A stretch of DNA of 64,000 nt from the NCBI GenBank assembly GCA_022376925.1, contig JAIOJX010000005.1, forward strand, positions 155,759,501 to 155,823,500, read 5' to 3'. The position numbers and the translations under genes are program-made. Under the pieces are notes generated by a model, which searched no databases, was not told where the DNA came from, and saw only the letters and a list, made by a program, of their open reading frames with translations. Shown here piece by piece: positions 23,728 to 35,706 of the stretch. Each line of letters starts with the position of its first letter. The stretch's first letter is position 1. The stretch is from Tragulus kanchil (lineage: Eukaryota > Chordata > Mammalia > Artiodactyla > Tragulidae).

Positions 23728-24128
23728 TAGCGTAGTGCTGGGAGTTCCGGGAAGGCATAGGGATTCTTGAGGAAGGAAACACAGATTCAGTCTCAAAGCT
23801 CCTCTCCGTTTATTTAATCTCTCAAGATTTCAATCAGCCAGCACTAACCTGATGAGCTGCAAAGACCAGAGCAAAATCCTGTTTCTTCTCTAGCGACTTA
23901 TTCATGTCACACAGACCAGCTGCTACCAGAGAGCCTCCCCCAGGCACTCCCACACCTCCCAGAGAACACCCCTGTCCTCTCTTGTGAATGGGCTTTCCTC
24001 CACTGTAAAGCACCTAGTAGTGCGCTATGGTTTCTGGGAAGAAAAAAGTGCTGAAGCCACAGGCTTCTTCGTCAAAGGCTCTGACACAGTTAGAGGGTTT
24101 GCAGAGATCTGATTCCTCTCGCCTTAAG
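23728..24128. other. Unrecognised sequence
   Basis: No exon or repeat recognised. Confidence 0.4.
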
Positions 24129-24137
24129 AAGCATTAG

Positions 24138-24230
24138 AAGGGACTTCCCTGGACAATGGTTCGATTCCTAATCAGAGAACTAAGGTCCCAGAAATTGCAT
24201 GTCCCACCCACTGACCCCGCACACAAAAAT
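24138..24230 (+). mobile_element. Short CHR-2-like SINE with 9-bp TSD
   Basis: Starts GGGACTTCCCTGGACAATGG and runs to 'ccccgcacacaaaaat'. It is bounded by perfect AAGCATTAG repeats at 24129-24137 and 24231-24239. Internally shortened relative to the family. Confidence 0.75.
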
Positions 24231-24420
24231 AAGCATTAGCAGGAAGAACAATGCCTCCTCCGGTCCTGTTCCCTGCATAATCACCCTTGCCATCTCCCAA
24301 AGAGACACGAACAAAATTAGAGGAAAGGGATCCAGAATGTCCCGTGGGCCTAGCACGGTGTAATATGTCAGGGCATTTCATCTTCTCTGTGATTATTCTT
24401 AATTTCTCCCACATGGACCC

Positions 24421-24500
24421 TGAAGTTGCCCAAGGCCACACAGCTGGTCAGGGCTGGCAGTGGATCCAAGGCTGTGTCCAAAACTCACTGTGTTTCCATC
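24421..24500 (-). mobile_element. MIR fragment
   Basis: 'gttgcccaaggccacacagc' followed by 'ggcagtggatccaaggctgt' matches the minus-strand MIR core and 3' region. Repeated at 25583-25662. Confidence 0.7.
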
Positions 24501-25431
24501 TTCACTCACTGGTCAAGTAGGCAGTGGCTTATTACGCAGCTATTGTAGCCCCTCGCCCCCAAGTCCACGTGCTGCTTCTGCTGCTGCTAGACTACGTGGG
24601 TCTGGGAAGCCAAGGGAGGTGAGGGCAGGCACCCTCGCTAGCAGGGCCAGGGACCCCAGACCCAAATGCCTTCTTCCTTTCACAGGGTGCTGGGCCCTGC
24701 TGGCTTAGAGACTCAAATACCAAGGGAACGATGTTGTACCGGGGGACACACAGAAGCACCCAGAGAAGCATGGGGCCTGCAGGCCACCTGCCTCCCTGCA
24801 GAGGTCCCCTCACGGGCACCGGGAGCAGACGTAGCTCCCCTCACATGGTCCTGCTTTGCCAACGCCTTGACCAGAGCAGCCCATTGCCGACCAGCTGCAG
24901 ACCTCCCCGCCGTCTGCTGTCTGTTGAGAGCGCATGAGCAGGTGATACCAGGTTCAAGGCTCGCGTCGCCCACGGAAGTGGTGCAAAGTCAGTGGTGTGC
25001 TTCCTTCTTTCCGACTCAATGGTGCTGTGATGAGTCCCCTGGGTCCCCTTCAGGAAGGAAGCCTCTGGTTTCCCACCTGCTGGTCTCTTGAGGGTCTGCC
25101 TCAGCTAGAGAGGGCCCCTCACCCGAGGGCACACCCTGCCGGAGCAGCCCCCAGCCAGGGACAGCCCAAGACAGGCCAGCCCCGCTTCACCCCACGCTGG
25201 GGTCGGCTGAGGCTCCCACGAAAGCTGCCCAAGAGGCTGACTTCTTCAGCCCTTTCCGGCTTCACCCTTTCCCCTCCCCAGCATCCCCAGTAAAGTGCCT
25301 GCCTGCGAACCTCCAGCTCAGAGCCTGCGGCATAGGAACCTCTGCCCCTCGGGCCTAGGAGTGTTGGAGAGGTGACACCAGAGGTGAAGGACCAGAGGCA
25401 TCATGGGAACCCTCTCCTCCATTTGCTGTTT

Positions 25432-25535
25432 TGCTGCTAACTCGTTGTGTGGTCACAGAGAAGCCAGTGGGCCTGTCTGGGCCTCAGTTTCCCCCAGAGG
25501 AGGGTGTGGACTGGATCATCTCAGTGGTACACAGG
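25432..25535 (+). mobile_element. MIR fragment (seen three times)
   Basis: MIR core and CORE-SINE tail: 'ctgggcctcagtttccccca' and 'gtggactggatcatctcagt'. The same sequence recurs near 26594-26697 and 27707-27810 because duplications 9 and 10 overlap. Confidence 0.75.
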
Positions 25536-27127
25536 TTCTAAGACCACTGGATCTGTATTCTTAATTTCTCCCACATGGACCCTGAAGTTGCCCAAGGCCA
25601 CACAGCTGGTCAGGGCTGGCAGTGGATCCAAGGCTGTGTCCAAAACTCACTGTGTTTCCATCTTCACTCACTGGTCAAGTAGGCAGTGGCTTATTACGCA
25701 GCTATTGTAGCCCCTCGCCCCCAAGTCCACGTGCTGCTTCTGCTGCTGCTAGACTACGTGGGTCTGGGAAGCCAAGGGAGGTGAGGGCAGGCACCCTCGC
25801 TAGCAGGGCCAGGGACCCCAGACCCAAATGCCTTCTTCCTTTCACAGGGTGCTGGGCCCTGCTGGCTTAGAGACTCAAATACCAAGGGAACGATGTTGTA
25901 CCGGGGGACACACAGAAGCACCCAGAGAAGCATGGGGCCTGCAGGCCACCTGCCTCCCTGCAGAGGTCCCCTCACGGGCACCGGGAGCAGACGTAGCTCC
26001 CCTCACATGGTCCTGCTTTGCCAACGCCTTGACCAGAGCAGCCCATTGCCGACCAGCTGCAGACCTCCCCGCCGTCTGCTGTCTGTTGAGAGCGCATGAG
26101 CAGGTGATACCAGGTTCAAGGCTCGCGTCGCCCACGGAAGTGGTGCAAAGTCAGTGGTGTGCTTCCTTCTTTCCGACTCAATGGTGCTGTGATGAGTCCC
26201 CTGGGTCCCCTTCAGGAAGGAAGCCTCTGGTTTCCCACCTGCTGGTCTCTTGAGGGTCTGCCTCAGCTAGAGAGGGCCCCTCACCCGAGGGCACACCCTG
26301 CCGGAGCAGCCCCCAGCCAGGGACAGCCCAAGACAGGCCAGCCCCGCTTCACCCCACGCTGGGGTCGGCTGAGGCTCCCACGAAAGCTGCCCAAGAGGCT
26401 GACTTCTTCAGCCCTTTCCGGCTTCACCCTTTCCCCTCCCCAGCATCCCCAGTAAAGTGCCTGCCTGCGAACCTCCAGCTCAGAGCCTGCGGCATAGGAA
26501 CCTCTGCCCCTCGGGCCTAGGAGTGTTGGAGAGGTGACACCAGAGGTGAAGGACCAGAGGCATCATGGGAACCCTCTCCTCCATTTGCTGTTTTGCTGCT
26601 AACTCGTTGTGTGGTCACAGAGAAGCCAGTGGGCCTGTCTGGGCCTCAGTTTCCCCCAGAGGAGGGTGTGGACTGGATCATCTCAGTGGTACACAGGTTC
26701 TAAGACCACTGGATCTGAAGGAACTCAAGTGAGAACTGTGATGGAACCCAGAACCTCCACACTTGCCAGACTCTCCTCATCAGCCCTGACATCAGGGCAG
26801 GAATTGGGACACTGTCCCTGCGCCTCCTGGAGGGACCATGTCCTGAGCCCCAGCTGGGAGCTCAGGAAATCAAACTCCAAGATTCACACCCCCTTCCACG
26901 TTCCCCCATAGGAGAGCTCCCCAGATCCCCAGCAACTTTCACCAGCTTGGCCGGTCACACACCTGGTGGGATATGCCAGAAACCCTGCCCTCTCTTGTTC
27001 CCAAGGCTGGTGTTAGCCTTTGCCCTAGGGGATGGGAGGAAGGTGTTGGGCACCAGGCAGAGACAGGATGCCGCTTCATGAAATGCATGGATGTGTTTGT
27101 TCCTGGGACTAGTGATGTCGGTATAGA

Positions 27128-27307
27128 CAGTGGTCCCCAACATCTTTGGCACCAGGGACTGGTTTTGTGGAGACAGATTTTCCATGGACCCGGGGTTTCA
27201 GGATGATTCAAGCTCATTACGTTTATTGTGCAGTTTATTTCTATTATGATTACATCAGCTCCACCTCAGATCATCAGGCATTAGATCCCAGAGGCTGGAG
27301 ACCCCTG
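27128..27307 (-). mobile_element. MER1-type hAT-Charlie element
   Basis: Begins CAGTGGTCCCCAACATCTTT, contains 'ggcaccagggactggttttg', 'gatgattcaagctcattacg' and 'cagatcatcaggcattagat', and ends GGAGACCCCTG. Nonautonomous DNA transposon related to Charlie3, opposite in orientation to the copy at 653. Confidence 0.85.
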
Positions 27308-28242
27308 GCTATGGGCTTATGTGGTCACGAGACTCCAGATGCCAGGTGGCGCATCTCCCCCGCTGTCCCCCATGCTTTCCCTAGGGCACTTTTCACATGG
27401 CTGCCCAAGAGCTCCAGTCCACAGGCCCATCCACCCTGCAGACCCGGGACCATGTACTTGGCACCCTGACCCGTACCCTCACCCTGCCAATCCCTCCCTT
27501 CCTGTCCCATTAGGGGCCAGTCCCTCTCCCGCTCCCCCCATCCCTCCAGGGCCAACTGGACAGTGTTCACCCAATCTCTGCGAACCTCCAGCTCAGAGCC
27601 TGCGGCATAGGAACCTCTGCCCCTCGGGCCTAGGAGTGTTGGAGAGGTGACACCAGAGGTGAAGGACCAGAGGCATCATGGGAACCCTCTCCTCCATTTG
27701 CTGTTTTGCTGCTAACTCGTTGTGTGGTCACAGAGAAGCCAGTGGGCCTGTCTGGGCCTCAGTTTCCCCCAGAGGAGGGTGTGGACTGGATCATCTCAGT
27801 GGTACACAGGTTCTAAGACCACTGGATCTGAAGGAACTCAAGTGAGAACTGTGATGGAACCCAGAACCTCCACACTTGCCAGACTCTCCTCATCAGCCCT
27901 GACATCAGGGCAGGAATTGGGACACTGTCCCTGCGCCTCCTGGAGGGACCATGTCCTGAGCCCCAGCTGGGAGCTCAGGAAATCAAACTCCAAGATTCAC
28001 ACCCCCTTCCACGTTCCCCCATAGGAGAGCTCCCCAGATCCCCAGCAACTTTCACCAGCTTGGCCGGTCACACACCTGGTGGGATATGCCAGAAACCCCT
28101 GCCCCTCTCTTGTTCCCAAGGCTGGTGTTAGCCTTTGCCCTAGGGGATGGGAGGAAGGTGTTGGGCACCAGGCAGAGACAGGATGCCGCTTCATGAAATG
28201 CATGGATGTGTTTGTTCCTGGGACTAGTGATGTCGGTATAGA

Positions 28243-28422
28243 CAGTGGTCCCCAACATCTTTGGCACCAGGGACTGGTTTTGTGGAGACAGATTTTCCAT
28301 GGACCCGGGGTTTCAGGATGATTCAAGCTCATTACGTTTATTGTGCAGTTTATTTCTATTATGATTACATCAGCTCCACCTCAGATCATCAGGCATTAGA
28401 TCCCAGAGGCTGGAGACCCCTG
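28243..28422 (-). mobile_element. MER1-type element (second copy)
   Basis: Repeat of 27128-27307 created by duplication 10. Confidence 0.85.
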
Positions 28423-30589
28423 GCTATGGGCTTATGTGGTCACGAGACTCCAGATGCCAGGTGGCGCATCTCCCCCGCTGTCCCCCATGCTTTCCCTAGG
28501 GCACTTTTCACATGGCTGCCCAAGAGCTCCAGTCCACAGGCCCATCCACCCTGCAGACCCGGGACCATGTACTTGGCACCCTGACCCGTACCCTCACCCT
28601 GCCAATCCCTCCCTTCCTGTCCCATTAGGGGCCAGTCCCTCTCCCGCTCCCCCCATCCCTCCAGGGCCAACTGGACAGTGGTCACCCAATCTCTAGCCCT
28701 CAACTCATTCTTTTTACAATGTGAACACAACAAATAGATTGGAGAATTAGATACAATTGGCGATATCCCCAAAGCCCATATTGCAAACTGACCGTGCAGT
28801 GTGATCAGCCTGTGAAGAGAACATCTGTGAGCAGCTCTGGCTAACGGGCACCAGGCCGTCAGGGACTGGCCCCTCTGTGCCCCTGCCCCGCCAGCCGTCT
28901 GCAGCCTTTGACGCTGCAGTGCTCACATCACAGACCTTAGCCACCAGGGAATCCCATTCTCTGCACTTCTGCTCTTCCCCTCTAGGCTCAACTCCTTCTG
29001 TGAAGCCAGTGGTACCGATCCCATCCCCCCCATCAGATGGGTGCTTCAGGGGCAGGCGCACCTTATCAGACTGGCGCTCCTGAGGCAGGGCTGTGTCCCC
29101 CCTCAGTTGGGGCTCCCTGAGGGCAGGGCAGGATGCTGGATGAGGGGGATTCTGCACTGGGGCCAGACAGACATGAATGACCTCTGAAGAGGGCAGTCTA
29201 GTTAAGGAGACACGCATGCTCAGTTTTATGAAAGGAAAGAAGCATGGTGTTCCATGATAGGCAACAAGGAGTTCTAAAGGCATGGCTGGTGTGGGCACAA
29301 TTAAGGAGATATTTTGTCTCCAGTGAAATAGCCAAGGTTCTCCACAGAAACTGAATCGCTCTGTTGAGAGCCATTGAGCTCTGGGTCTCACCTTCTATCT
29401 AACTTCCAGCGTCTCCATAACCCCAGGCAGCCCGGATTAGACCACTTGGCAGGCCAGGGTGCCAATTTTTTTGCTTCTGTCAGCTCCACCTCAGATCATC
29501 AGGCATTAGATCCCAGAGGCTGGAGACCCCTGGCTATGGGCTTATGTGGTCACGAGACTCCAGATGCCAGGTGGCGCATCTCCCCCGCTGTCCCCCATGC
29601 TTTCCCTAGGGCACTTTTCACATGGCTGCCCAAGAGCTCCAGTCCACAGGCCCATCCACCCTGCAGACCCGGGACCATGTACTTGGCACCCTGACCCGTA
29701 CCCTCACCCTGCCAATCCCTCCCTTCCTGTCCCATTAGGGGCCAGTCCCTCTCCCGCTCCCCCCATCCCTCCAGGGCCAACTGGACAGTGGTCACCCAAT
29801 CTCTAGCCCTCAACTCATTCTTTTTACAATGTGAACACAACAAATAGATTGGAGAATTAGATACAATTGGCGATATCCCCAAAGCCCATATTGCAAACTG
29901 ACCGTGCAGTGTGATCAGCCTGTGAAGAGAACATCTGTGAGCAGCTCTGGCTAACGGGCACCAGGCCGTCAGGGACTGGCCCCTCTGTGCCCCTGCCCCG
30001 CCAGCCGTCTGCAGCCTTTGACGCTGCAGTGCTCACATCACAGACCTTAGCCACCAGGGAATCCCATTCTCTGCACTTCTGCTCTTCCCCTCTAGGCTCA
30101 ACTCCTTCTGTGAAGCCAGTGGTACCGATCCCATCCCCCCCATCAGATGGGTGCTTCAGGGGCAGGCGCACCTTATCAGACTGGCGCTCCCTGAGGCAGG
30201 GCTGTGTCCCCCCTCAGTTGGGGCTCCCTGAGGGCAGGGCAGGATGCTGGATGAGGGGGATTCTGCACTGGGGCCAGACAGACATGAATGACCTCTGAAG
30301 AGGGCAGTCTAGTTAAGGAGACACGCATGCTCAGTTTTATGAAAGGAAAGAAGCATGGTGTTCCATGATAGGCAACAAGGAGTTCTAAAGGCATGGCTGG
30401 TGTGGGCACAATTAAGGAGATATTTTGTCTCCAGTGAAATAGCCAAGGTTCTCCACAGAAACTGAATCGCTCTGTTGAGAGCCATTGAGCTCTGGGTCTC
30501 ACCTTCTATCTAACTTCCAGCGTCTCCATAACCCCAGGCAGCCCGATTCCTAGGGCCACGCTCCTTAGACCACTTGGCAGGCCAGTGCC
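28371..30589. repeat. Tandem duplication 11 (unit 1110 bp) with noisy join
   Basis: Copy A is 28371-29480 and copy B 29481-30589. The last ~50 bp of copy A lack 18 bp present in copy B ('cagcccggattagacc' against 'cagcccgattcctagggcca') and then carry unrelated filler. A minus-strand open frame of 214 codons at 28747-29391 is broken in copy B by a one-base C insertion at about 30190, which argues against coding. Confidence 0.9.
29481..29532 (-). mobile_element. MER1-type element, 3' stub from duplication
   Basis: Only the last ~52 bp of the element at 28243-28422, left because copy B of duplication 11 begins inside it. Confidence 0.8.
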
Positions 30590-30997
30590 TGGGAACCCCT
30601 AGAAAATGCCTAATGATCTGTTCTGTCTGTTTCCTGCCTCTCTCGTCTGGAATGTGGAGGGTTTCTTCCAAGAAGGCGGAGTCCTTCCTCCCAAGGACTT
30701 CACACTTTCCCCTTTATTTCCCCTTTCGTCTCTGTGTGGTCATCCGTCCTTTGGCGCACTGACTGCCCTCAACCAGGAGGGACTGGCAGGGCACTCAGCT
30801 ATGAAGCAATGGGTGGAGACAGGTCCTTGAGTCTGGCTTCACCCACTGGGTTAGGGCTTTGGAGACAATCTCACTTCCCAAGCCCAGCTCTTCTTCCCTC
30901 CCTGGCCCACGCCAGAGACGTCTCTCCTGAAGCAATACGCTCCCTGAGGACTGTGCTCCCTGGGTCGTGGCCTTGTGTCCCATCAGACCCACCACCC
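30590..30997. other. Unrecognised sequence
   Basis: Single-copy, pyrimidine-rich stretch with short overlapping open frames and no homology that I recognise. Confidence 0.4.
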
Positions 30998-31265
30998 TGG
31001 CTGGAGCAGGCTCACTTCTGCCCACACTCAGAAACATCCTTACAATAACCTCCCTCCCCTAGGTACCATGGGCTCCAACTCTAAGTTATGTTCGTAGTAG
31101 CCTTTGTTTCTGGATCAAATCGCCCTTCATTGTTTCCTAGCCTCTCTGGCAAATTTTGTACAAGAGACAGTCCCGGAAAAGTCAATGGGGAGATTAATAC
31201 AGGGTCCGCTTACAGAGATCTGGGCTGGATAAAAGACCATGGTCTATCTTGGTGTGGCAACCGCC

Positions 31266-31542
31266 GGGACTGTGACCTATCTGTGGGTGTGATGGGATGA
31301 AGGGAGAGGATTAATTCCAGAACTACAGATGGTGCCCATAGAGAAAGAGTGTCCAACAGGAGCTGTGGCCTCAGTGGACCTCAGCCACCAACAGAGTGAC
31401 CCGACGGGACTGTGACCTATCTGTGGGTGTGATGGGATGAAGGGAGAGGATTAATTCCAGAACTACAGATGGTGCCCATAGAGAAAGAGTGTCCAACAGG
31501 AGCTGTGGCCTCAATGGACCTCAGCCACCAACAGAGTGACCT
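31266..31542. repeat. 140-bp local tandem repeat, two copies
   Basis: Unit 1 is 31266-31405 and unit 2 starts at 31406, both beginning GGGACTGTGACCTATCTGTG. They differ at about one position (cagtggacc against caatggacc). The arrangement is reproduced at 32414-32690. Because the internal difference is preserved in both large copies, this smaller repeat pre-dates the ~1.1 kb duplication. Confidence 0.9.
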
Positions 31543-31562
31543 GAGAGGGGAGATTGTCATTG

Positions 31563-31760
31563 GTTAGTTGCTCAGTTGTGTCCAACTCTCTTTGACTCTG
31601 TGGGCTGTAGTCTTCCAGACTCCTCTGTGGGATTTCCCAGGCAAGAATACTGGAGTGGTTTGCCCTTTCCTTCTCCAGGAGATCTTCCCACTCCAGGGAT
31701 CAAACCTGCATCTCCTGCACTGGCAAGCAGATTCTTTACCACTGCACTGCCTGGGAAGCC
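31563..31760 (-). mobile_element. Bov-tA SINE
   Basis: Minus-strand Bov-A unit ('gttgctcagttgtgtccaac', 'caggcaagaatactggagtg') plus the tRNA-related end ('ttctttaccactgcactgcc'). Well preserved. Confidence 0.9.
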
Positions 31761-31902
31761 TGGCCAAGAGGGATCCCCAGTAATACCTTGTTGCACTTTC
31801 CACCTTGTTTTCTGATCTGCTGGTACGTTTCACTGACTGAATCCGATTAGAAACCCAAGGACAAGGTACCCACTGATAGTTTCTGTAGCCTCTTCAGGAC
31901 CA

Positions 31903-31937
31903 GAACTAGGTGTCGAAAGGCAACTAGGTGTCGAAGA
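31903..31937. repeat. 18-bp tandem repeat
   Basis: AACTAGGTGTCGAAAGGC followed at once by AACTAGGTGTCGAAGAGGC. Repeated in copy B of duplication 12. Confidence 0.8.
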
Positions 31938-32710
31938 GGCAGAGAGTGGAATTGGACACACAAAAGGAGAGATCAGAGCCGTCTTATTTCTCCTGTCCTT
32001 CCCTAGCTTCCAGCCATTGGAATACGGGGCATTCTCTCTGGCCGGCCTGTTAAATGCACCCTTTTTGTATGCTGACCGTGGCAGAACAAGCCGTCTGCCA
32101 AACCCCGTGTTAGACTGTGGCGCAGAGAGATAAGACGTGAACTCCTGGCTGGAGCAGGCTCACTTCTGCCCACACTCAGAAACATCCTTACAATAACCTC
32201 CCTCCCCTAGGTACCATGGGCTCCAACTCTAAGTTATGTTCGTAGTAGCCTTTGTTTCTGGATCAAATCGCCCTTCATTGTTTCCTAGCCTCTCTGGCAA
32301 ATTTTGTACAAGAGACAGTCCCGGAAAAGTCAATGGGGAGATTAATACAGGGTCCGCTTACAGAGATCTGGGCTGGATAAAAGACCATGGTCTATCTTGG
32401 TGTGGCAACCGCCGGGACTGTGACCTATCTGTGGGTGTGATGGGATGAAGGGAGAGGATTAATTCCAGAACTACAGATGGTGCCCATAGAGAAAGAGTGT
32501 CCAACAGGAGCTGTGGCCTCAGTGGACCTCAGCCACCAACAGAGTGACCCGACGGGACTGTGACCTATCTGTGGGTGTGATGGGATGAAGGGAGAGGATT
32601 AATTCCAGAACTACAGATGGTGCCCATAGAGAAAGAGTGTCCAACAGGAGCTGTGGCCTCAATGGACCTCAGCCACCAACAGAGTGACCTGAGAGGGGAG
32701 ATTGTCATTG

Positions 32711-32908
32711 GTTAGTTGCTCAGTTGTGTCCAACTCTCTTTGACTCTGTGGGCTGTAGTCTTCCAGACTCCTCTGTGGGATTTCCCAGGCAAGAATACTG
32801 GAGTGGTTTGCCCTTTCCTTCTCCAGGAGATCTTCCCACTCCAGGGATCAAACCTGCATCTCCTGCACTGGCAAGCAGATTCTTTACCACTGCACTGCCT
32901 GGGAAGCC
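32711..32908 (-). mobile_element. Bov-tA SINE (second copy)
   Basis: Repeat of 31563-31760 through duplication 12. Confidence 0.88.
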
Positions 32909-33291
32909 TGGCCAAGAGGGATCCCCAGTAATACCTTGTTGCACTTTCCACCTTGTTTTCTGATCTGCTGGTACGTTTCACTGACTGAATCCGATTAGAA
33001 ACCCAAGGACAAGGTACCCACTGATAGTTTCTGTAGCCTCTTCAGGACCAGAACTAGGTGTCGAAAGGCAACTAGGTGTCGAAGAGGCAGAGAGTGGAAT
33101 TGGACACACAAAAGGAGAGATCAGAGCCGTCTTATTTCTCCTGTCCTTCCCTAGCTTCCAGCCATTGGAATACGGGGCATTCTCTCTGGCCGGCCTGTTA
33201 AATGCACCCTTTTTGTATGCTGACCGTGGCAGAACAAGCCCCGTCTGCCAAACCCCGTGTTAGACTGTGGCGCAGAGAGATAAGACGTGAA

Positions 33292-33494
33292 TTCTGCCCT
33301 CCTGGAGTTCAGAGTGATGTTTCCTCCCATCCGAGGGCTCCAGCAGCAGGATTAGCCAAATGAGGAGTAGAGAGGAAAATTAACTTACGGATTCCAACCT
33401 GCTCATCAAAACCATCAAACTCAGATCAGCACTTTGCTGCCTGCTTTTCCATATGTTATTTTTCTTACTCTTCCCGGAGACTTCACACACCGTT
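33292..33494. other. Unrecognised sequence
   Basis: Short single-copy stretch between duplication 12 and a MIR. Nothing recognised. Confidence 0.4.
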
Positions 33495-33640
33495 TTCATC
33501 CTTGTGCAGATGCAGAGGACACAGTTCTAAGAGGTAATGTGAGCTGCGTACGATCATGCAGCTCATAAGCAGCAGGACCTCCAAGCCAGAGAACACTCTC
33601 TCCTCTGCGCCCCACTGTCTGCCATGGGTGGAGCCTGCCT
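33495..33640 (-). mobile_element. MIR-like fragment
   Basis: 'catgcagctcataagcagca' and 'ctccaagccagagaacactc' follow the minus-strand MIR pattern (pocket of 'acacagctagtaagtggcag'). Diverged. Confidence 0.5.
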
Positions 33641-33948
33641 TGCACTCTGCATCCACCCTGAGCGACAGTGACTGGGGCTCACACCCCTCCTCTCTGCCTG
33701 CAGGCCACGTGAGTGCCTTGTTTTGTCTGCCCGGCCAGAACATAGTGCAGCCTGTCAGTAAAGATTTCAGCAACCAGGCCCCAAATGCATCTGAGCCCTT
33801 TGGAAACCACTCGTTGAAAACCAGGGTTGAACTTGTGAGGTTAGAACTTTCCGGTTCTTGTTGGCAAGCAAGACTTGGCAGTGATCATATATGACCATAT
33901 ACCGGCAGCTCTGAATGGAATGGGCAGACCCTAGGCTGCAGCTTCTCC

Positions 33949-34105
33949 CGTGGCTCAGCGGTCAAGAATCCAGCTGCCAATGCAGGAGATGCGGGTTTGA
34001 TCCTTGGCTAGGGAAGATTCCCTGGAGAAGGAAATGGGAATTCATTTAAGCATTCTTGCCTATAAAAGCCCCATGCGCAGAGGAGCCTGGGGGGCTGCAA
34101 GAGTC
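33949..34105 (+). mobile_element. Bov-tA SINE, diverged
   Basis: tRNA-like head 'gcttctcccgtggctcagcg', 'gccaatgcaggagatgcggg', then Bov-A 'cctggagaaggaaatgggaa' and 'agaggagcctggggggctgc'. The 3' end is eroded. Repeated at 35056-35212. Confidence 0.82.
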
Positions 34106-35055
34106 TCCACTTATGCACTAAATAGTAACAAACAACAAAGGCTTGGTGGTTTATGACGTCTTTAAAAAGCCCAGAGGTATTGCAGGCTCTTTTTACAGAT
34201 AAGGAAAAGAGGTTTCAGGAGATTACGTAAATAGCTTGAGGCCCCCTCTGACCTTTTTGTCAGGTCAGAGCTCTTTCCACACCATTGGGCTTCTCTCTGG
34301 TGGTAGCAGGACTCCAGAGACGTGAAAGCTTGCCAGGTGGCCCATTATCGTCCTCCTCTCTCCTGGCACCCACGTCCTCCCACTTCCCCCGTTTCTTCCT
34401 GTCGGATTTTCTGGTATTCTGGACTCAGGTCCTCACAGCCTGGGCTCCAGAGAGCGGGCTCCAGGGAGCAGACCCCAGCTGCATACCCTCTTGCCTCTTC
34501 AAAGGCAACCCTTATCATGTCCCCTTGTGGGCAACTAAAAACAAAATGCCACTGCTAAAAAAACCAGTCCACTTCCCATTTCATTTTACTCGAGGAAATG
34601 GAAAATGCCCAGGCAGCACATTGAGGTCAAGCCTCCACCTGGACTCTGGCTCAGAGCCTTGGGTCCCTGGACCAGCCACCTCCCGTGCCCTGGCTGATTT
34701 CTCTGCGGTCTCTGGTTTCACGTCCCACGGCGCACCCGTGAGCACACGCCCGTGCCTTCCTCCCCACCACCTCTACTTCCCCATGGGCACAGAGTCACCA
34801 GAACAGGACCGACAGTGGTCACGTGCTCAATCCTGGTATTCTGGCCCAGGCCCCCAGGCATGCGTTTCTAATCACATCTTCAAGCCTCCAGCGAGGCACA
34901 GCCGTAAAAGAAGGGAAGCCATTCATTTATACTTTTACAGAGTGAGGTTAGAACTTTCCGGTTCTTGTTGGCAAGCAAGACTTGGCAGTGATCATATATG
35001 ACCATATACCGGCAGCTCTGAATGGAATGGGCAGACCCTAGGCTGCAGCTTCTCC

Positions 35056-35212
35056 CGTGGCTCAGCGGTCAAGAATCCAGCTGCCAATGCAGGAGATGCG
35101 GGTTTGATCCTTGGCTAGGGAAGATTCCCTGGAGAAGGAAATGGGAATTCATTTAAGCATTCTTGCCTATAAAAGCCCCATGCGCAGAGGAGCCTGGGGG
35201 GCTGCAAGAGTC
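35056..35212 (+). mobile_element. Bov-tA SINE, diverged (second copy)
   Basis: Repeat of 33949-34105 by duplication 13. Confidence 0.8.
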
Positions 35213-35706
35213 TCCACTTATGCACTAAATAGTAACAAACAACAAAGGCTTGGTGGTTTATGACGTCTTTAAAAAGCCCAGAGGTATTGCAGGCTCTTTT
35301 TACAGATAAGGAAAAGAGGTTTCAGGAGATTACGTAAATAGCTTGAGGCCCCCTCTGACCTTTTTGTCAGGTCAGAGCTCTTTCCACACCATTGGGCTTC
35401 TCTCTGGTGGTAGCAGGACTCCAGAGACGTGAAAGCTTGCCAGGTGGCCCATTATCGTCCTCCTCTCTCCTGGCACCCACGTCCTCCCACTTCCCCCGTT
35501 TCTTCCTGTCGGATTTTCTGGTATTCTGGACTCAGGTCCTCACAGCCTGGGCTCCAGAGAGCGGGCTCCAGGGAGCAGACCCCAGCTGCATACCCTCTTG
35601 CCTCTTCAAAGGCAACCCTTATCATGTCCCCTTGTGGGCAACTAAAAACAAAATGCCACTGCTAAAAAAACCAGTCCACTTCCCATTTCATTTTACTCGA
35701 GGAAAT

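Larger units (their letters stand above)
24394..26717. repeat. Tandem duplication 9 (unit 1162 bp)
   Basis: Copy A is 24394-25555 and copy B 25556-26717, nearly identical. GC-rich non-coding sequence. Open frames on both strands (for example 141 codons at 24666-25091) recur exactly at 25828-26253. They overlap one another on opposite strands, so none is persuasive. CpG is too sparse for a CpG island. Confidence 0.92.
26466..28693. repeat. Tandem duplication 10 (unit ~1113 bp)
   Basis: Copy A is 26466-27578 and copy B 27579-28693. The copies differ by small C-run indels around 26985 and 28097 and one T/G near 27566. 26466-26717 is already copy B of duplication 9, giving three tandem appearances (25304, 26466, 27579). 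Confidence 0.92.
30998..33291. repeat. Tandem duplication 12 (unit ~1148 bp)
   Basis: Copy A is 30998-32145 and copy B 32146-33291. It carries a Bov-tA and a 140-bp tandem repeat in both copies. One 2-bp C indel occurs near 33240, and copy A ends irregularly ('gacgtgaactcctgg' against 'gacgtgaattctgccctcctgg'). Confidence 0.92.

Noticed and set aside
24540..25300. Possible CpG island or exon cluster
   Set aside because: GC-rich but CpG is sparse. Overlapping open frames on both strands indicate a compositional effect.
28747..29391. 214-codon minus-strand open frame
   Set aside because: Copy B splits it with a one-base indel near 30190. No recognisable homology, and the opposite strand is open too.
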